Part shown: one piece after another, positions 50,470 to 60,388 of the stretch
How positions within the stretch are numbered: the first letter of the stretch is position 1
Layout of the letters: the number at the start of each line of letters is the position of its first letter
Origin: Endomychus coccineus
Lineage: Eukaryota; Arthropoda; Insecta; Coleoptera; Endomychidae
Length of the DNA stretch: 64,000 nt
Assembly: GCA_958510875.1 (NCBI GenBank)
Contig: OY294067.1
Coordinates: 59,842,039 to 59,906,038 of the forward strand
Direction: 5' to 3'
Position numbers and translations under genes: made by a program
Notes under the pieces: model-generated
Seen by the model: the letters and a program-made list of their open reading frames with translations, nothing else
Databases searched by the model: none
What the model was told of the DNA's origin: nothing

Positions 50470-51310
50470 TGGAAACAGCTAAAGACGTTGAAAGATTATT
50501 TGAATAGACAGGGTGAAACCATCATACATTAGTTGCATCATGAGGAAACTGTTGAATGTTTGGAAAATGAACCATAAAGCTCCAACATGAGGTATGACTT
50601 CATGTTTATCGATGTTGGTGATGCAATCCTATCATTGAATAATTGCCTGAGAAGATCAGAAAAAAAGAAATAATAAATACATAATTAAATAAATCACATC
50701 ATTTATTTTATAAACAGTAGCAAAATACCAATTACAAGACATGTTAGGAAGCAGCGTGAAAAGGATGCAACACTAATTTCAAGAGTAGTTAATATATCAC
50801 AGATTTTAGAAGGAAAACAATTTTAATAACATTTGTTAATCATATTGAGACAATTGACCTAAATGCCATATTTTGTTAGTTTAGAGTACAACGCCCCTTT
50901 GGTTCTATAATAATAATAAAGACATGTGCAGGCAATCATTTGAAATATAGAAACTTATGTCATGTGCAAATCATCTTTTACTACGCTATAGAAAATTTTA
51001 TCCATAATGTACATTGGAACTAACAAATTCAGTTTAACATCATAATAATGGTCCAAGATTTTGAATTTTTTCCTTAATATAAGATTGCAAAGGGCGTTTC
51101 ATAATATTCTACAATAAAATCGCCTTATTACCGACGATGATAAATACGTCAAGAGAGAGAGAAATTATATCTTTCACTACTCGAGTCTAGCAATACGTTC
51201 CAGGAGTTGTTAAATATTGTTGGCCCTAGACTTACAAAGGTTCTTTGTGAGATAACCGATTTCAGTTTCCGAAATGGTACCGTCCACTCAGGGGTAAAAC
51301 ACATGGGATG
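50470..51310. other. Intergenic, nothing recognised
   Basis: No supported coding sequence or repeat partner. Confidence 0.45.
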
Positions 51311-51362
51311 ATGAAAAATCTTGTCTTTCGGATGGATTCCGCGTCACAATAGCTCGACTTGA

Positions 51363-51410
51363 TGCCGACGTTTCGCCAACCATTACAGGTGGCATCTTCA
51401 GGACAGGCTT
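51363..51410 (-). ncRNA. Hammerhead-like motif in Penelope terminal repeat
   Basis: On the minus strand: CTGAAGA (51401-51395), stem II made by GCCACC and GGTTGGC with a one-base bulge, GAAA (51374-51371), then CGTC and GGCA. Stem I is TGTC with GGCA (one G-U pair). After GAAA the sequence gives the palindrome ACGU with no loop, so stem III could form only between two copies. Confidence 0.5.
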
Positions 51411-51508
51411 GAGGCTTGAACTGAAACTGGTTCTATTGGTTTCTGTAGCCGTATTTATTGTAGGAAAAATCCTTCACGCTACATAGTTCACTGCCTTTGT
51501 TCCGGTGG

Positions 51509-52603
51509 TTAACTTCGTTCCGGCACCTGACCCTGCCGTTGTGCGATCATGTGCGAAGTGGAATTTTCGAGGATGGGTTTCCAAATGTTGGGAAGGTAAT
51601 ATCCTGAGTCACGGTTCAGATTGTTCGGATGTTTTTGGATTTCTATAGCTTCAAGAATTTTTCGCTGATAGAAGTTTGGGGCTCGGACTAGGATTTTAGT
51701 ATCTTCAAAAAGGATTTGATGATTTGTGTTAAACTTGTGTTCCGCAAGTGCAGATCTACTAGTGTCACGAAGTCTTGTACAGCGCTCATGTTCTTTCACA
51801 CGAGTAGCTACTGTACGACCTGTTTCACCAATGTAGACTTTACCGCAAGAACAGGGAATACTATAAACACCTTCTGAGTGGAGAGGAGGAAGGGGATCTT
51901 TAATAGGTTTGTAAAACTGAGATAATTTTGGAAGTGTGGAAAAACGGGTAGAAATATTATGTTTTTTGAGGATTTTGGAAATTCGATCTGTTATATTTTG
52001 AATATATGGAAGATAGGCCGTGGATAAAGCAGGTGGGAGGGTTTCTGGCTCAGGTCGATTTGGAATTTTAGGTGAAGTGTATTTCTTTATGGCTTTTTGA
52101 ATGTTGTAATGGGAGAAATTATTTGATAATAAGGCAGATGATAGATATTTTAATTCTGATTTTAAAGATTGAGGCTGAGATAGGTTGACAGCTCTGTGGA
52201 CCAGGGAGTTTATGACAGATTGCTTTTGGGCAGGGTGGTGGTGGGAAAGACCATTGAGGTATCTATCGGTATGGGTGGGTTTCCGATACACAGAATGTCC
52301 TAAAGTACCGTCAGTCTGTCGACTAACCAATACATCCAGGAACGGGAGTGAACCTTGCGATTCGACTTCCATGGTGAAACGGATATTGGGATGATATGAA
52401 TTTAAATGATTTAGGAAGGGAACAAGCTTTTCGCGACCATGTTGCCAGATAACGAAAGTATCGTCTACATATCTAAACCAACATTTCGGCTTGAGAACAG
52501 ATGAGTCAATGGCATCTTGTTCAAAAGCTTCCATGAAGATATTAGCTATGATCGGGGAAAGTGGGGAACCCATGGCAGCTCCCGAGGAACACAAGTTTAA
52601 CAC
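51509..52603 (-). CDS. Penelope-like RT plus GIY-YIG endonuclease, 5'-truncated
   Basis: An open frame of 364 codons. The reverse transcriptase part shows SSGAAMGSPLSPIIANIFME (motif B-like, residues about 6-25) and the catalytic RYVDDTF (about 44-50). A linker follows, then the GIY-YIG nuclease: GVYSIPCSCGKVYIGETGRT around residues 245-264, AEHKFNTNH and the EAIEIQKHPNNLNRDSG stretch that ends the nuclease core. The N-terminal RT motifs are absent because the copy begins within the RT at the inversion point 52587; the listed start is therefore not a true start codon. Such enzymes nick DNA and prime reverse transcription at the target. The long intact frame suggests a fairly young insertion. 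Confidence 0.88.
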   Translation of the reverse strand: MLNLCSSGAAMGSPLSPIIANIFMEAFEQDAIDSSVLKPKCWFRYVDDTFVIWQHGREKLVPFLNHLNSYHPNIRFTMEVESQGSLPFLDVLVSRQTDGTLGHSVYRKPTHTDRYLNGLSHHHPAQKQSVINSLVHRAVNLSQPQSLKSELKYLSSALLSNNFSHYNIQKAIKKYTSPKIPNRPEPETLPPALSTAYLPYIQNITDRISKILKKHNISTRFSTLPKLSQFYKPIKDPLPPLHSEGVYSIPCSCGKVYIGETGRTVATRVKEHERCTRLRDTSRSALAEHKFNTNHQILFEDTKILVRAPNFYQRKILEAIEIQKHPNNLNRDSGYYLPNIWKPILENSTSHMIAQRQGQVPERS

Positions 52604-52820
52604 AAATCATCAAATCCTTTTTGAAGATACTAAAATCCTAGTCCGCGCCCCAAACTTCTATCAGCGAAAAATTCTTGAAGCTATAGAAATCCAAAAACAT
52701 CCGAACAATCTGAACCGTGACTCAGGATATTACCTTCCCAACATTTGGAAACCCATCCTCGAAAATTCCACTTCGCACATGATCGCACAACGGCAGGGTC
52801 AGGTGCCGGAACGAAGTTAA
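52587..52820 (+). pseudogene. Inverted duplicate of the GIY-YIG C-terminus
   Basis: The plus strand reads EHKFNTNHQILFEDTKILVR through PERS and stop, identical to the end of the minus-strand ORF. It starts abruptly at the inversion point and cannot be expressed by itself. Confidence 0.85.
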
Positions 52821-52923
52821 CCACCGGAACAAAGGCAGTGAACTATGTAGCGTGAAGGATTTTTCCTACAATAAATACGGCTACAGAAACCAGTAGAACC
52901 AGTTTCAGTTCAAGCCTCAAGCC

Positions 52924-52966
52924 TGCCCTGAAGATGCCACCTGTAATGGTTGGCGAAACGTCGGCA
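52924..52966 (+). ncRNA. Hammerhead-like motif in Penelope terminal repeat
   Basis: Stem I TGCC (52924-52927) pairs with GGCA (52963-52966). CTGAAGA is at 52928-52934, with one extra U; stem II GCCACC (52936-52941) pairs with GGTTGGC (52948-52954); GAAA is at 52955-52958, followed by CGUC. As in the other copy, stem III is a loopless ACGU palindrome, suited to a dimeric ribozyme. Confidence 0.5.
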
Positions 52967-53059
52967 TCAAGTCGAGCTATTGTGACGCGGAATCCATCCG
53001 GAAGACAAGATTTTTCAAGATTAGCTGTCCGCGGAAGTCTACTATCCAAGACATGGGAT

Positions 53060-53595
53060 GATGTTTCCTGTATATTACTGCCGGCCACAATGTAAAGGCG
53101 GTATCTGCACAAAGTTTTATATTTATCAAAAAGTTTTTTGCTAAATATAAGAAAAGATATTTTATTATCTGTTTAGAAGAGGTGCAATATACGGCTAAAG
53201 TATTGCTTAGGCAAAATGCAGTATGTATATGCAAACTTATTGGTAAAACGGCAAATGTTTAAACGCTAGAACCACTTACCGCGTTTTGGTTAAGTATGTT
53301 GGCAATTGCCGCGTTCTCATTGTCGACTGTCTAGCATAACGGATGTTTGTGTTTAGTGAAAAAAAATTGTGGAGAATAGAAAATTATTTTGGAGACATTT
53401 GCCTGCATCAAATGAAAATCTTAAGAGTGACGATGAACCATAATAATAAATAAATTAAAACTGTAACGTATGTTATAGTTTTAATTATTAAATCTATAAA
53501 ATAAGTTTCTTCCTATTTTCAAGCTTCATATAAGTTCAAAACTATCATTTTTGTGAAATAGTATAATAGCAAATTAATGCTGATGCAGGTACGGC
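53060..53595. other. Intergenic, nothing recognised
   Basis: No supported feature. The minus-strand frames at 52843-53234 run through the Penelope terminal repeat and are shadows. Confidence 0.4.
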
Positions 53596-53599
53596 AATG

Positions 53600-53745
53600 G
53601 TTATCAAGAGTTCACTCTGATGATGGCTGCTTGGTGGCTGAAAGTTCCTCAGTACTTAAACATGTTTAGTGGATAATGGTGATTGTTTCTTATTTCTAGC
53701 GTTATAGTGTATCCACAGTATGCTCTTTTATAGTGTAATAGATGC
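53600..53745 (+). repeat. Hammerhead-like family B repeat, single copy
   Basis: CTGATGA at 53617-53623, a wobble-rich stem II (GGCTGC with GTGGCT) and GAAA at 53640-53643, followed by CCTCAGTACTT, TTTAGTGGATAA and the TATAGTGTATCCACAGT end shared with 4231-4850 and 8705-8850. Confidence 0.55.
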
Positions 53746-53749
53746 AAAG

Positions 53750-55740
53750 GTTCAGACCAAAAACTTTATCCTCATTTTTTCGATTTTACTTTGCCGGCAG
53801 ATACCGCGTTTTTCACTGTGAACGACAATACAATTCACATAAAAATTACTAATGATACGAAAAATTCCCCTATATGAATCACCAGAATTTACAGTAATCG
53901 TTAACAAAATTCGGATACATGTAAACTGATTTATCGTGAGATTGTTTCAAACAGATACGACTGTCACCGTCGCAAATAGGATGCATAAGAATTCAGCTTT
54001 AATCATCCAACAATGCATGTATCTTACGCTTGCACACTAGCGCATGATTTTGCCAATTGATAATTAGTGCAAGGACTAGAAACACTTCAATCATCTCCCG
54101 AGTACTGAACTCAGTCTTGAAACCTGGCGTCTCATTGCGCGCACAAGATATACGACACAGATAGAACGCTTTTTCTATCTCTCATCATCAACACGATTTG
54201 GTACCTCAACTACCGTAATAATAACCATGACTCAACTAAAGGGCACTTTCTACTTCCGGAATAATTTCGTGGTAATTTACAGAATATCACAGATTAACGT
54301 TAAATCAATTTATAAACATTGACTATCATAAATATAGGTATAATGTAGATATTGTTTGCCACAATATTTCTTGTGAATTTTCTTCTTTAAGAACCGATAA
54401 TAGAAATAACAAATTCGAAGAAATATTCAAATTTAGCCAATACTGGAATTTTATTCACAATTTAATAACCAATTAGTATTTAATGCAAGCCGCAAACATA
54501 TTTAATTTAGATATTTTTTGTTATTGTATAATTACATTATGTTTTCGTTTTAGTTATACATTCTTTCATTATGTCATTCTCATTTGTGTAATTTTCATCG
54601 TTAATTATTTCTTTTTTGTATGAAGAGAATAGATAAATAATTTGTATACATATAGCAGTTCTTCGTTATTTCTGAAGCAAAAATATGAACAATGAATATG
54701 AAAAAATAAATATGAACAATAATTATTTTTTACAAAAAATGTTCAAAATACTATATTTTAAATAAATACAATCGCGCACATTTAGCTCATTAGAAAACAT
54801 ATTTCCAAAATGGAATATATCCATTGTTCACCTTTAGTAGCAATTCATTGGAAAATAATTGGTCTTATATCTAATATTTGATTCTCGATATGTCCACTTC
54901 TCATTTTCCCATCAATATAATTTATACGTCATTGAAAATACGAGTTACTTTAGATTTATCATTCACATTAACCACACACCTTACTCTATGGCTAACGAAT
55001 TATCAACTACTTCTCTAGTCGTTGGAAAGTTCCTGTAGGTTCCTGAGTTAATTCAAAGACCTGCAAAATAAATATACCAGGTTTTTATTTATCCACTGTA
55101 TTTATTATATCCTAAAATGTTCTAGTAACAAATGATTATAGGATCAGGTTAGAATTCCTATAAAGCTAGCAGAGCAAGGTCAACATAAATTATTTTTTAT
55201 TATTCGAAAATTATGAGCTAATTAGAAATTACATGAAAATTTTATTCAAATGCCTACATAATGTATTTTTTGCACTCCCAGGACTAAAAGTGCCACTTTA
55301 GTAACCTTTTTCAGAAATCCCCCTATGGATTAAAACAAGAGTTAATCCCTACGGAGCACAGGTGACACTTCAGTAGAAAATTTTCTGTTCAATCAACATT
55401 TCACTGTTGTTTCAAACGTTTTTGGGTTCTTCATTGAAAGAGTATTCACTAAGAACATTGTTTTATTTCCAATCACTGCGCTTGGACAATATTATTTGTC
55501 TACAAAAACAAAAACTTATGTCAGTCTCAAAATTAATTTGAGGATTCCTAATCCTGTTGATTGTCTGACAACAGTTTTATTTAGTTTAGATTACCAAAGT
55601 GCCTTTTAATCTAAAAGTCACACTTAAGTCCCTTGATACATTATATACTATTAAAACTCGATTTTTCATATTGACACATGCTGCCACATAAACTATCAAA
55701 ATTATTGACACTATATAATCTAACTTCCATGATTCCATAC
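53750..55740. other. Intergenic, nothing recognised
   Basis: No gene supported. Near 55140-55240 there is a faint match to the AGCTAGCAGA and TTAGCTCATAAT words that recur at 56300-56450. Confidence 0.4.
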
Positions 55741-55749
55741 AACATTGAA

Positions 55750-55985
55750 GTATAGTACCGGGATATCAAAAATTATCTTGGTCAAGGGTAGTTGTGGAAT
55801 CTAAAACGTGTTGTCTTACTTTACGTTTGAAATAATTATGTCACTGTCACACTGACATCAATAACCTACAAACTTCATACCTATTTATTTCAGTTGTAAA
55901 ACAATAATGAACTACAAATTAAAAATTATCTTGGTCAAGGGTGGTTGTGGAATGTGAAACGTGTGTCTTACTTTAAATTTTTGAA
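55750..55985 (+). repeat. TTATCTTGGTCAAGGGTGG repeat ends, direct orientation
   Basis: Two copies of the terminus (55765-55830 and 55921-55985) stand in direct orientation about 155 bp apart. The sequence between them matches 39061-39165. They represent the termini of the element family seen at 34524 and 39001 without its interior. Confidence 0.6.
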
Positions 55986-55989
55986 TATA

Positions 55990-56575
55990 AACATATGACA
56001 TATGTTGTGTCAGAATCTGTTAAGTCATTGTGCTGAAATTTTCTAATCCAGTTTTTGAATCATGCCTCTTACCACACAGCACAAAATTTTCATGATTGAT
56101 TATATATATATACAAGCTTTTTTCAAGCTGAGCTGTCTATCCGCCATATTGCTGTAATTTTTAGTTCTCAATTAACAAAAAAAAAATCATTATCTGCTAC
56201 CCTAACAAAATTTATAAGCCATATTGGCTTCGCCAATTGTACCTATTTTGTTTTTAAAAGAAGGGAGCAGAGAATTTAGGAATAGAACATTCAAATTCCT
56301 CCTGATTAGCTCATAATATTCTGATGAAAAAAATTGTAGAACTGCTCATTTTGCTTCGCCAATTCATGTTAAGCTAGCAGAACCTAGTCCTATTGTTTAA
56401 AAACATTTTGGAAGAAAGGACTTACAGCTCCTAATTAGCTCATAATTTCTCAAAGAAAAATTATAGATCTGCTTCATAACATTCAAAACGTTCAAATACC
56501 ATGTTTTTAACATGAATCTATTTTACACATCAAATCATAATTACAGTTTATGATATGTCGCATTCCAGGTCATAT
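55990..56575. other. Intergenic, low-complexity repeats
   Basis: The words CTAATTAGCTCATAAT and TTCGCCAATT recur with small changes around 56240-56450. There is no coding sequence. Confidence 0.4.
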
Positions 56576-56582
56576 TCGCACT

Positions 56583-57788
56583 TCATCCCAGGTGAGGTCT
56601 TTGAATTGCGGTGAAATTTTACAGGTAGTTTCTGCCTCAGGAAATATTTATTAGCTTTCCCAAAATTTCAAGCCATATACTTCAATAATGCGACGCCTAG
56701 AATATTTTTAATTTTTTTTGTAATTTTATTGATTGAAAATGAAAATACCTCTTCTGTAGAAACGCATTACTGAGACAAAAAAAAATTCCAAACCATGGAT
56801 TTGATGGACAGATTCGGATTCCTCAGAAAATTTTCGATCGATTATGTACTTTCTAAAAATTTGTCAGTTCGATTCAATCGATATTGCGAGTATGTTTTTT
56901 TCAATATTCAAATTTGATTGAAAGCGCAGTGTACATTTCTTGATAAAAATTCAATTTCTTCTTGAAAAAAAAAATAATTTTCAGTATTATAACTCATTAT
57001 TTAATTATTATTTTTTTAAAATTATTATTTGATAATAATTTTTATTATATAACTCACTTTATTTAATTATTACTTTTTTTAATATTATTATTTTTCTTTA
57101 AAAATTATAAATTTTAGTATTAAAACTCATTTTATTAGATTATTTTGTTTTAAAGAAGAAATTAAATTTTATCAAGAACACTGCGTTTTCTAACAAATTT
57201 GAATATTAAAAAAACATGCTCGCAATATCGATTGAATCGACTTGAAAAATGTTTAGAAAGTACATAATCGATCGAAAATTTTCCTAGGAATCCGAATCCA
57301 GAATCAGATTAGAGATTAATATTCACCATCAGCATGAACTTGAAAGAAATGGCCTAGGAATTTTTGAAAATACAGATAATTAACTCCAGCGGTTTTGTTT
57401 CATAATTTATGCATGACCATTCATACACCACTTTGAAGTATTCACTTTTAGCTGCCTTCACACAAAATTTCAACCCGATCGGAGTAACAACACCGGAGAT
57501 ATGAATTTTTGTAGAAAAAATTAGTTTTTTGGCGGCGTTGGATTCCTTGAAAAAATTTCCCATAAAATCCATGATTTGGAATATTTTTTTGTCTCAGTAC
57601 AGCCTTTCTACAAACGAAATGCCATGTTTTCATTTTCAATCAATAAAATTCTTTAAGAAAATGAAAAATATTCTAGGCCATGCATTTTTGAAGTATATGG
57701 CTTGAATTTTGGGAAACCTAATATTTCCTGAGGCAGAAGGCACCCGCAAAATGTCAGCCTTATCCAAAGACCTCACCTGGGATGAAGT
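56583..57788. repeat. 1.2-kb foldback element
   Basis: Termini CTTCATCCCAGGTGAGGTCT near 56592 and the inverse near 57766-57787. Arms of about 370 bp match in inverted order (AATCGATATTGCGAG, CATAATCGATCGAAAATTTT). The right arm carries about 240 bp extra (about 57310-57560). The AT-only centre is around 56960-57150. The minus frames at 57354-57639 are shadows. Confidence 0.65.
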
Positions 57789-57790
57789 AT

Positions 57791-58218
57791 TTCACCTATA
57801 TGGTTTTGACAATTATTGGAAAATTATTATTATTAAATATAGATTTTGGACTAAGGTTTAATTTGAATAAAGACTTTATTAAAACTAATGAAAACCTCTA
57901 TATAGTAGTGATATATGCAAGGTTTATCAACTAAATGTTTGGCTTGGGGTTTCAAAAGCAAACTGGTTGCTAAAAAGCAAGAATAAATGCTGAAAGCATC
58001 ATTCATTCTACAAAAAATTAATAATGTTGTAGATTTAAAATTTTTGATTGTCTTCTACATAATTGAAGATCTCCAAATCACTTACAATTCTTACAATTAG
58101 CTCTTTGTGTAGAATTCAATACACCAAAGGATGAAATTCCAGACATGAAAACCAAATTTAGTTCAAGATAAACACATGTATCAGATCAGATGCTATACAT
58201 ACCTACTTCTACTTGTTA
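57791..58218. other. 3' flank of the membrane-protein gene
   Basis: Short AT-rich region between the foldback element and the stop codon. TTTATT on the plus strand near 57881 could serve as a reversed polyadenylation signal. Confidence 0.3.
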
Positions 58219-59160
58219 CTAATCCAAAGGTGTAATTTTTACAGAACTTCGTTCATAAGGTCCGCTTTTATAAGATATCATTGGAACATTGGAGTAGCGT
58301 GAATAATTGTATATTTGAGGTGGTTGTTGTTGATGTTTAGGAGGACCATGTCGATCCCGCCATAGCATTGCAAGTAAGAAAGAAATATAGCCAAATATTT
58401 TAGCAATAGAGTCAAAACAAGCAATGCATATAGGTGTTACTGCACGAATTACACCAGACAGTTCTCTCAACAGCTTCAACATATAATCCAAGAGATACAT
58501 AATTATATTAGCACCACCTACAACTATAGTTGCTGCCAATACAGATATAAAAATTATTCCATCTTTTATATCAGTGTAGGTAATATTTTCCAATAAATTT
58601 CTCAATGATTTGTCTACACACTCATCATTAGTTGAAGCTGTACTATCAGGATTTGTTGTTTCTGGATTTTGAAATAACTCAGTACCTGCTTCATTTTCAA
58701 CATCTCCAGATGTTCCTAGTATTTGAAGCTTCAGTGTAACTTTTTTATCCATGAACTTCACATCTTGGACTTTAAACTTATAAGTGCCAAATATTTCCTG
58801 ATCTATTTCAACCCACAAGTTATATCCTATTGGGGCGCCACATACATTAGGATGAGTAATTCCAATCCATACACTTGATTTGTAAAAGTTATCTAGTCTT
58901 GTTTTAACTATGCGAATATTTTCAATGAACATTTTTTCATTATCTGCAATTCTTACAATCTTCTGGTAACAATTAAAATCTGGAACAAATCTCTGCTCTG
59001 TGTAAATACCTGTGAAGATATGGCTCTTCAACATTTGTTTGGCGAATTTTTTTAAGGCTTTCTCACTGGTTGAATAATTGTCGAAGCTTTCAGATTCTCT
59101 AGATGCCTTGATAGTCATTTTCGAATGATTTCCAAAATAAATAGCTATCACAATACGCAA
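58219..59160 (-). CDS. Unrecognised two-pass membrane protein, intronless
   Basis: A single open frame of 313 codons (or 299 if translation starts at the Met of MTIKASRESE at 59118, which I find as likely). I do not recognise the family. The first about 160 residues are soluble and mixed (KALKKFAKQMLKSHIFTGIY, CYQKIVRIADNEKMFIENIR, GYNLWVEIDQEIFGTYKFKV). An acidic Thr/Ser-rich linker follows, then two hydrophobic segments (about residues 203-230, GIIFISVLAATIVVGGANII, and about 240-270, VTPICIACFDSIAKIFGYIS), and finally a Pro/Gln/Tyr-rich tail ending in VKITPLD. There is no clear signal peptide. Codon use and length argue for a real gene. It diverges from XPO4, about 2.1 kb away. Confidence 0.72.
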   Translation of the reverse strand: MRIVIAIYFGNHSKMTIKASRESESFDNYSTSEKALKKFAKQMLKSHIFTGIYTEQRFVPDFNCYQKIVRIADNEKMFIENIRIVKTRLDNFYKSSVWIGITHPNVCGAPIGYNLWVEIDQEIFGTYKFKVQDVKFMDKKVTLKLQILGTSGDVENEAGTELFQNPETTNPDSTASTNDECVDKSLRNLLENITYTDIKDGIIFISVLAATIVVGGANIIMYLLDYMLKLLRELSGVIRAVTPICIACFDSIAKIFGYISFLLAMLWRDRHGPPKHQQQPPQIYNYSRYSNVPMISYKSGPYERSSVKITPLD

Positions 59161-59468
59161 GTTTGAAACTAATTTAATTACTCAAACTCCTATAAATAAT
59201 CTTATCTTCTAATACGATTAAATTATCAATTTCCATCAACTCGGTAATTCACCAATACCAATGCAATACATCTTAACACTTGAACTTTCAACGTTTTCAA
59301 CCATGGAACACTCTTTGTGACAATCTGACAACCACAACAAGGAACAAAACAAGTAATAGACTTTATCTATGCGCGTGACTACCTACTGCATGAATCAAGC
59401 ATAGAGAAGTCTATGCATTCACAAGGACTAGAGAGACAGTAGATCAATTTCTCGTGAACCAGTGTAAC

Positions 59469-59886
59469 CACTGTCGTATACACAGGTCTGGAAACTCTAT
59501 GGTTGACTTGAGTCTCTTACTGGTCGCCTAGCTCGTAGTCCCTCGCTCAGCCACCAGTTAGCGCTTGGATCACGAAGTGGCAAAACGATTTCTATCCGGA
59601 ATCGCAAGCATCCACTTTTTTCGCATTTTCGCATCTTTCGGCACTTTAAAAACAGAAGTTTCTTGCTTTACACTTTTGTACCCCGTTTTGCATTTCGGCA
59701 CAATGCACGATTTCGTAATTTGTTTCTAAAAACGCAGGTATTCCTTGTGTAGACAAGTCAACTGACAGTTGTCAGAAAATACTCCTACGTGACGACTTTT
59801 GGTACTACGGGCCAGTCGACGCTTAGCGGACTCAGTGCTCACATAGGAAAAAACCTCGAGTTCCCAGACCTGGGTATACGACCGTG
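59469..59886. mobile_element. hAT-type MITE, 418 bp, 8-bp TSD
   Basis: Terminal inverted repeats of 29 bp differ at three positions; they begin CACTGTCGTATACACAGG on the left and CACGGTCGTATACCCAGG in the reverse complement of the right. Perfect AGTGTAAC duplications lie at 59461-59468 and 59887-59894. The interior lacks coding capacity. An 8-bp duplication is characteristic of hAT transposition. It sits about 310 bp upstream of the membrane-protein start codon. Confidence 0.88.
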
Positions 59887-60083
59887 AGTGTAACACATTA
59901 AAATTTTTTCCTACTTTGGCGATGTTGTGGTTATTTTAACATAGAATATGCTTTTACTGAGGACCTAATTGATGGAAAGCGTTACGCGACAACCGTTACG
60001 TGGATCCGTAACAGGTCGATAGGCTCCTCCTTCTCTTATACCAGCGCCGAACAAGCGTGGAAGCAACCGAGGGTAGACTGTGA

Positions 60084-60380
60084 CAAAGAGCTCTATAACT
60101 AGAGGAGACAAGCTGCCTGTACCCAATGTATAACGACCGTACACTCGCGGGTCTCCTGTCTTTGTTGCTCTTCTTATGCTTTCTCTCTGGCACGATTCCT
60201 ACGCTTATACGTACAGTATACACATGTATACACACGACAGCAGCGTTCGACGCGCACGAAATTTCTTTCTCTCCCGAAAATTGTGTGAGAGAGAAAGAAC
60301 GAGAAGAACGACAAGGACAGAAGAACTGCGAGTGTGCGGGAGATTGTACGGCTTGTCTCCTCTAGTTATAGAACTCTTTG
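60084..60380. mobile_element. hAT-type MITE, 297 bp, 8-bp TSD
   Basis: The 30-bp ends start CAAAGAGCTCTATAACTAG and CAAAGAGTTCTATAACTAG (one mismatch) and fit the hAT terminus pattern YARNG. Perfect GACTGTGA duplications are at 60076-60083 and 60381-60388. The short frames on both strands at 59996-60388 are carried by the element and are not genes. Confidence 0.9.
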
Positions 60381-60388
60381 GACTGTGA

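Larger units (their letters stand above)
51310..53055 (-). mobile_element. Penelope-like retroelement with inverted 3' duplicate
   Basis: The minus-strand ORF (52603-51509) is followed by a terminal repeat down to about 51315. At about 52587 the sequence flips: 52587-53055 repeats the last part of the ORF and the terminal repeat on the plus strand. The terminal repeats carry hammerhead-like cores at 51401-51363 (minus) and 52924-52966 (plus). The inverted layout is typical of Penelope-like insertions, and the copy is 5'-truncated. Confidence 0.85.

Noticed and set aside
60126..60388. Open frames near the XPO4 promoter
   Set aside because: They are wholly inside or across the hAT MITE 60084-60380 and have no coding signature.
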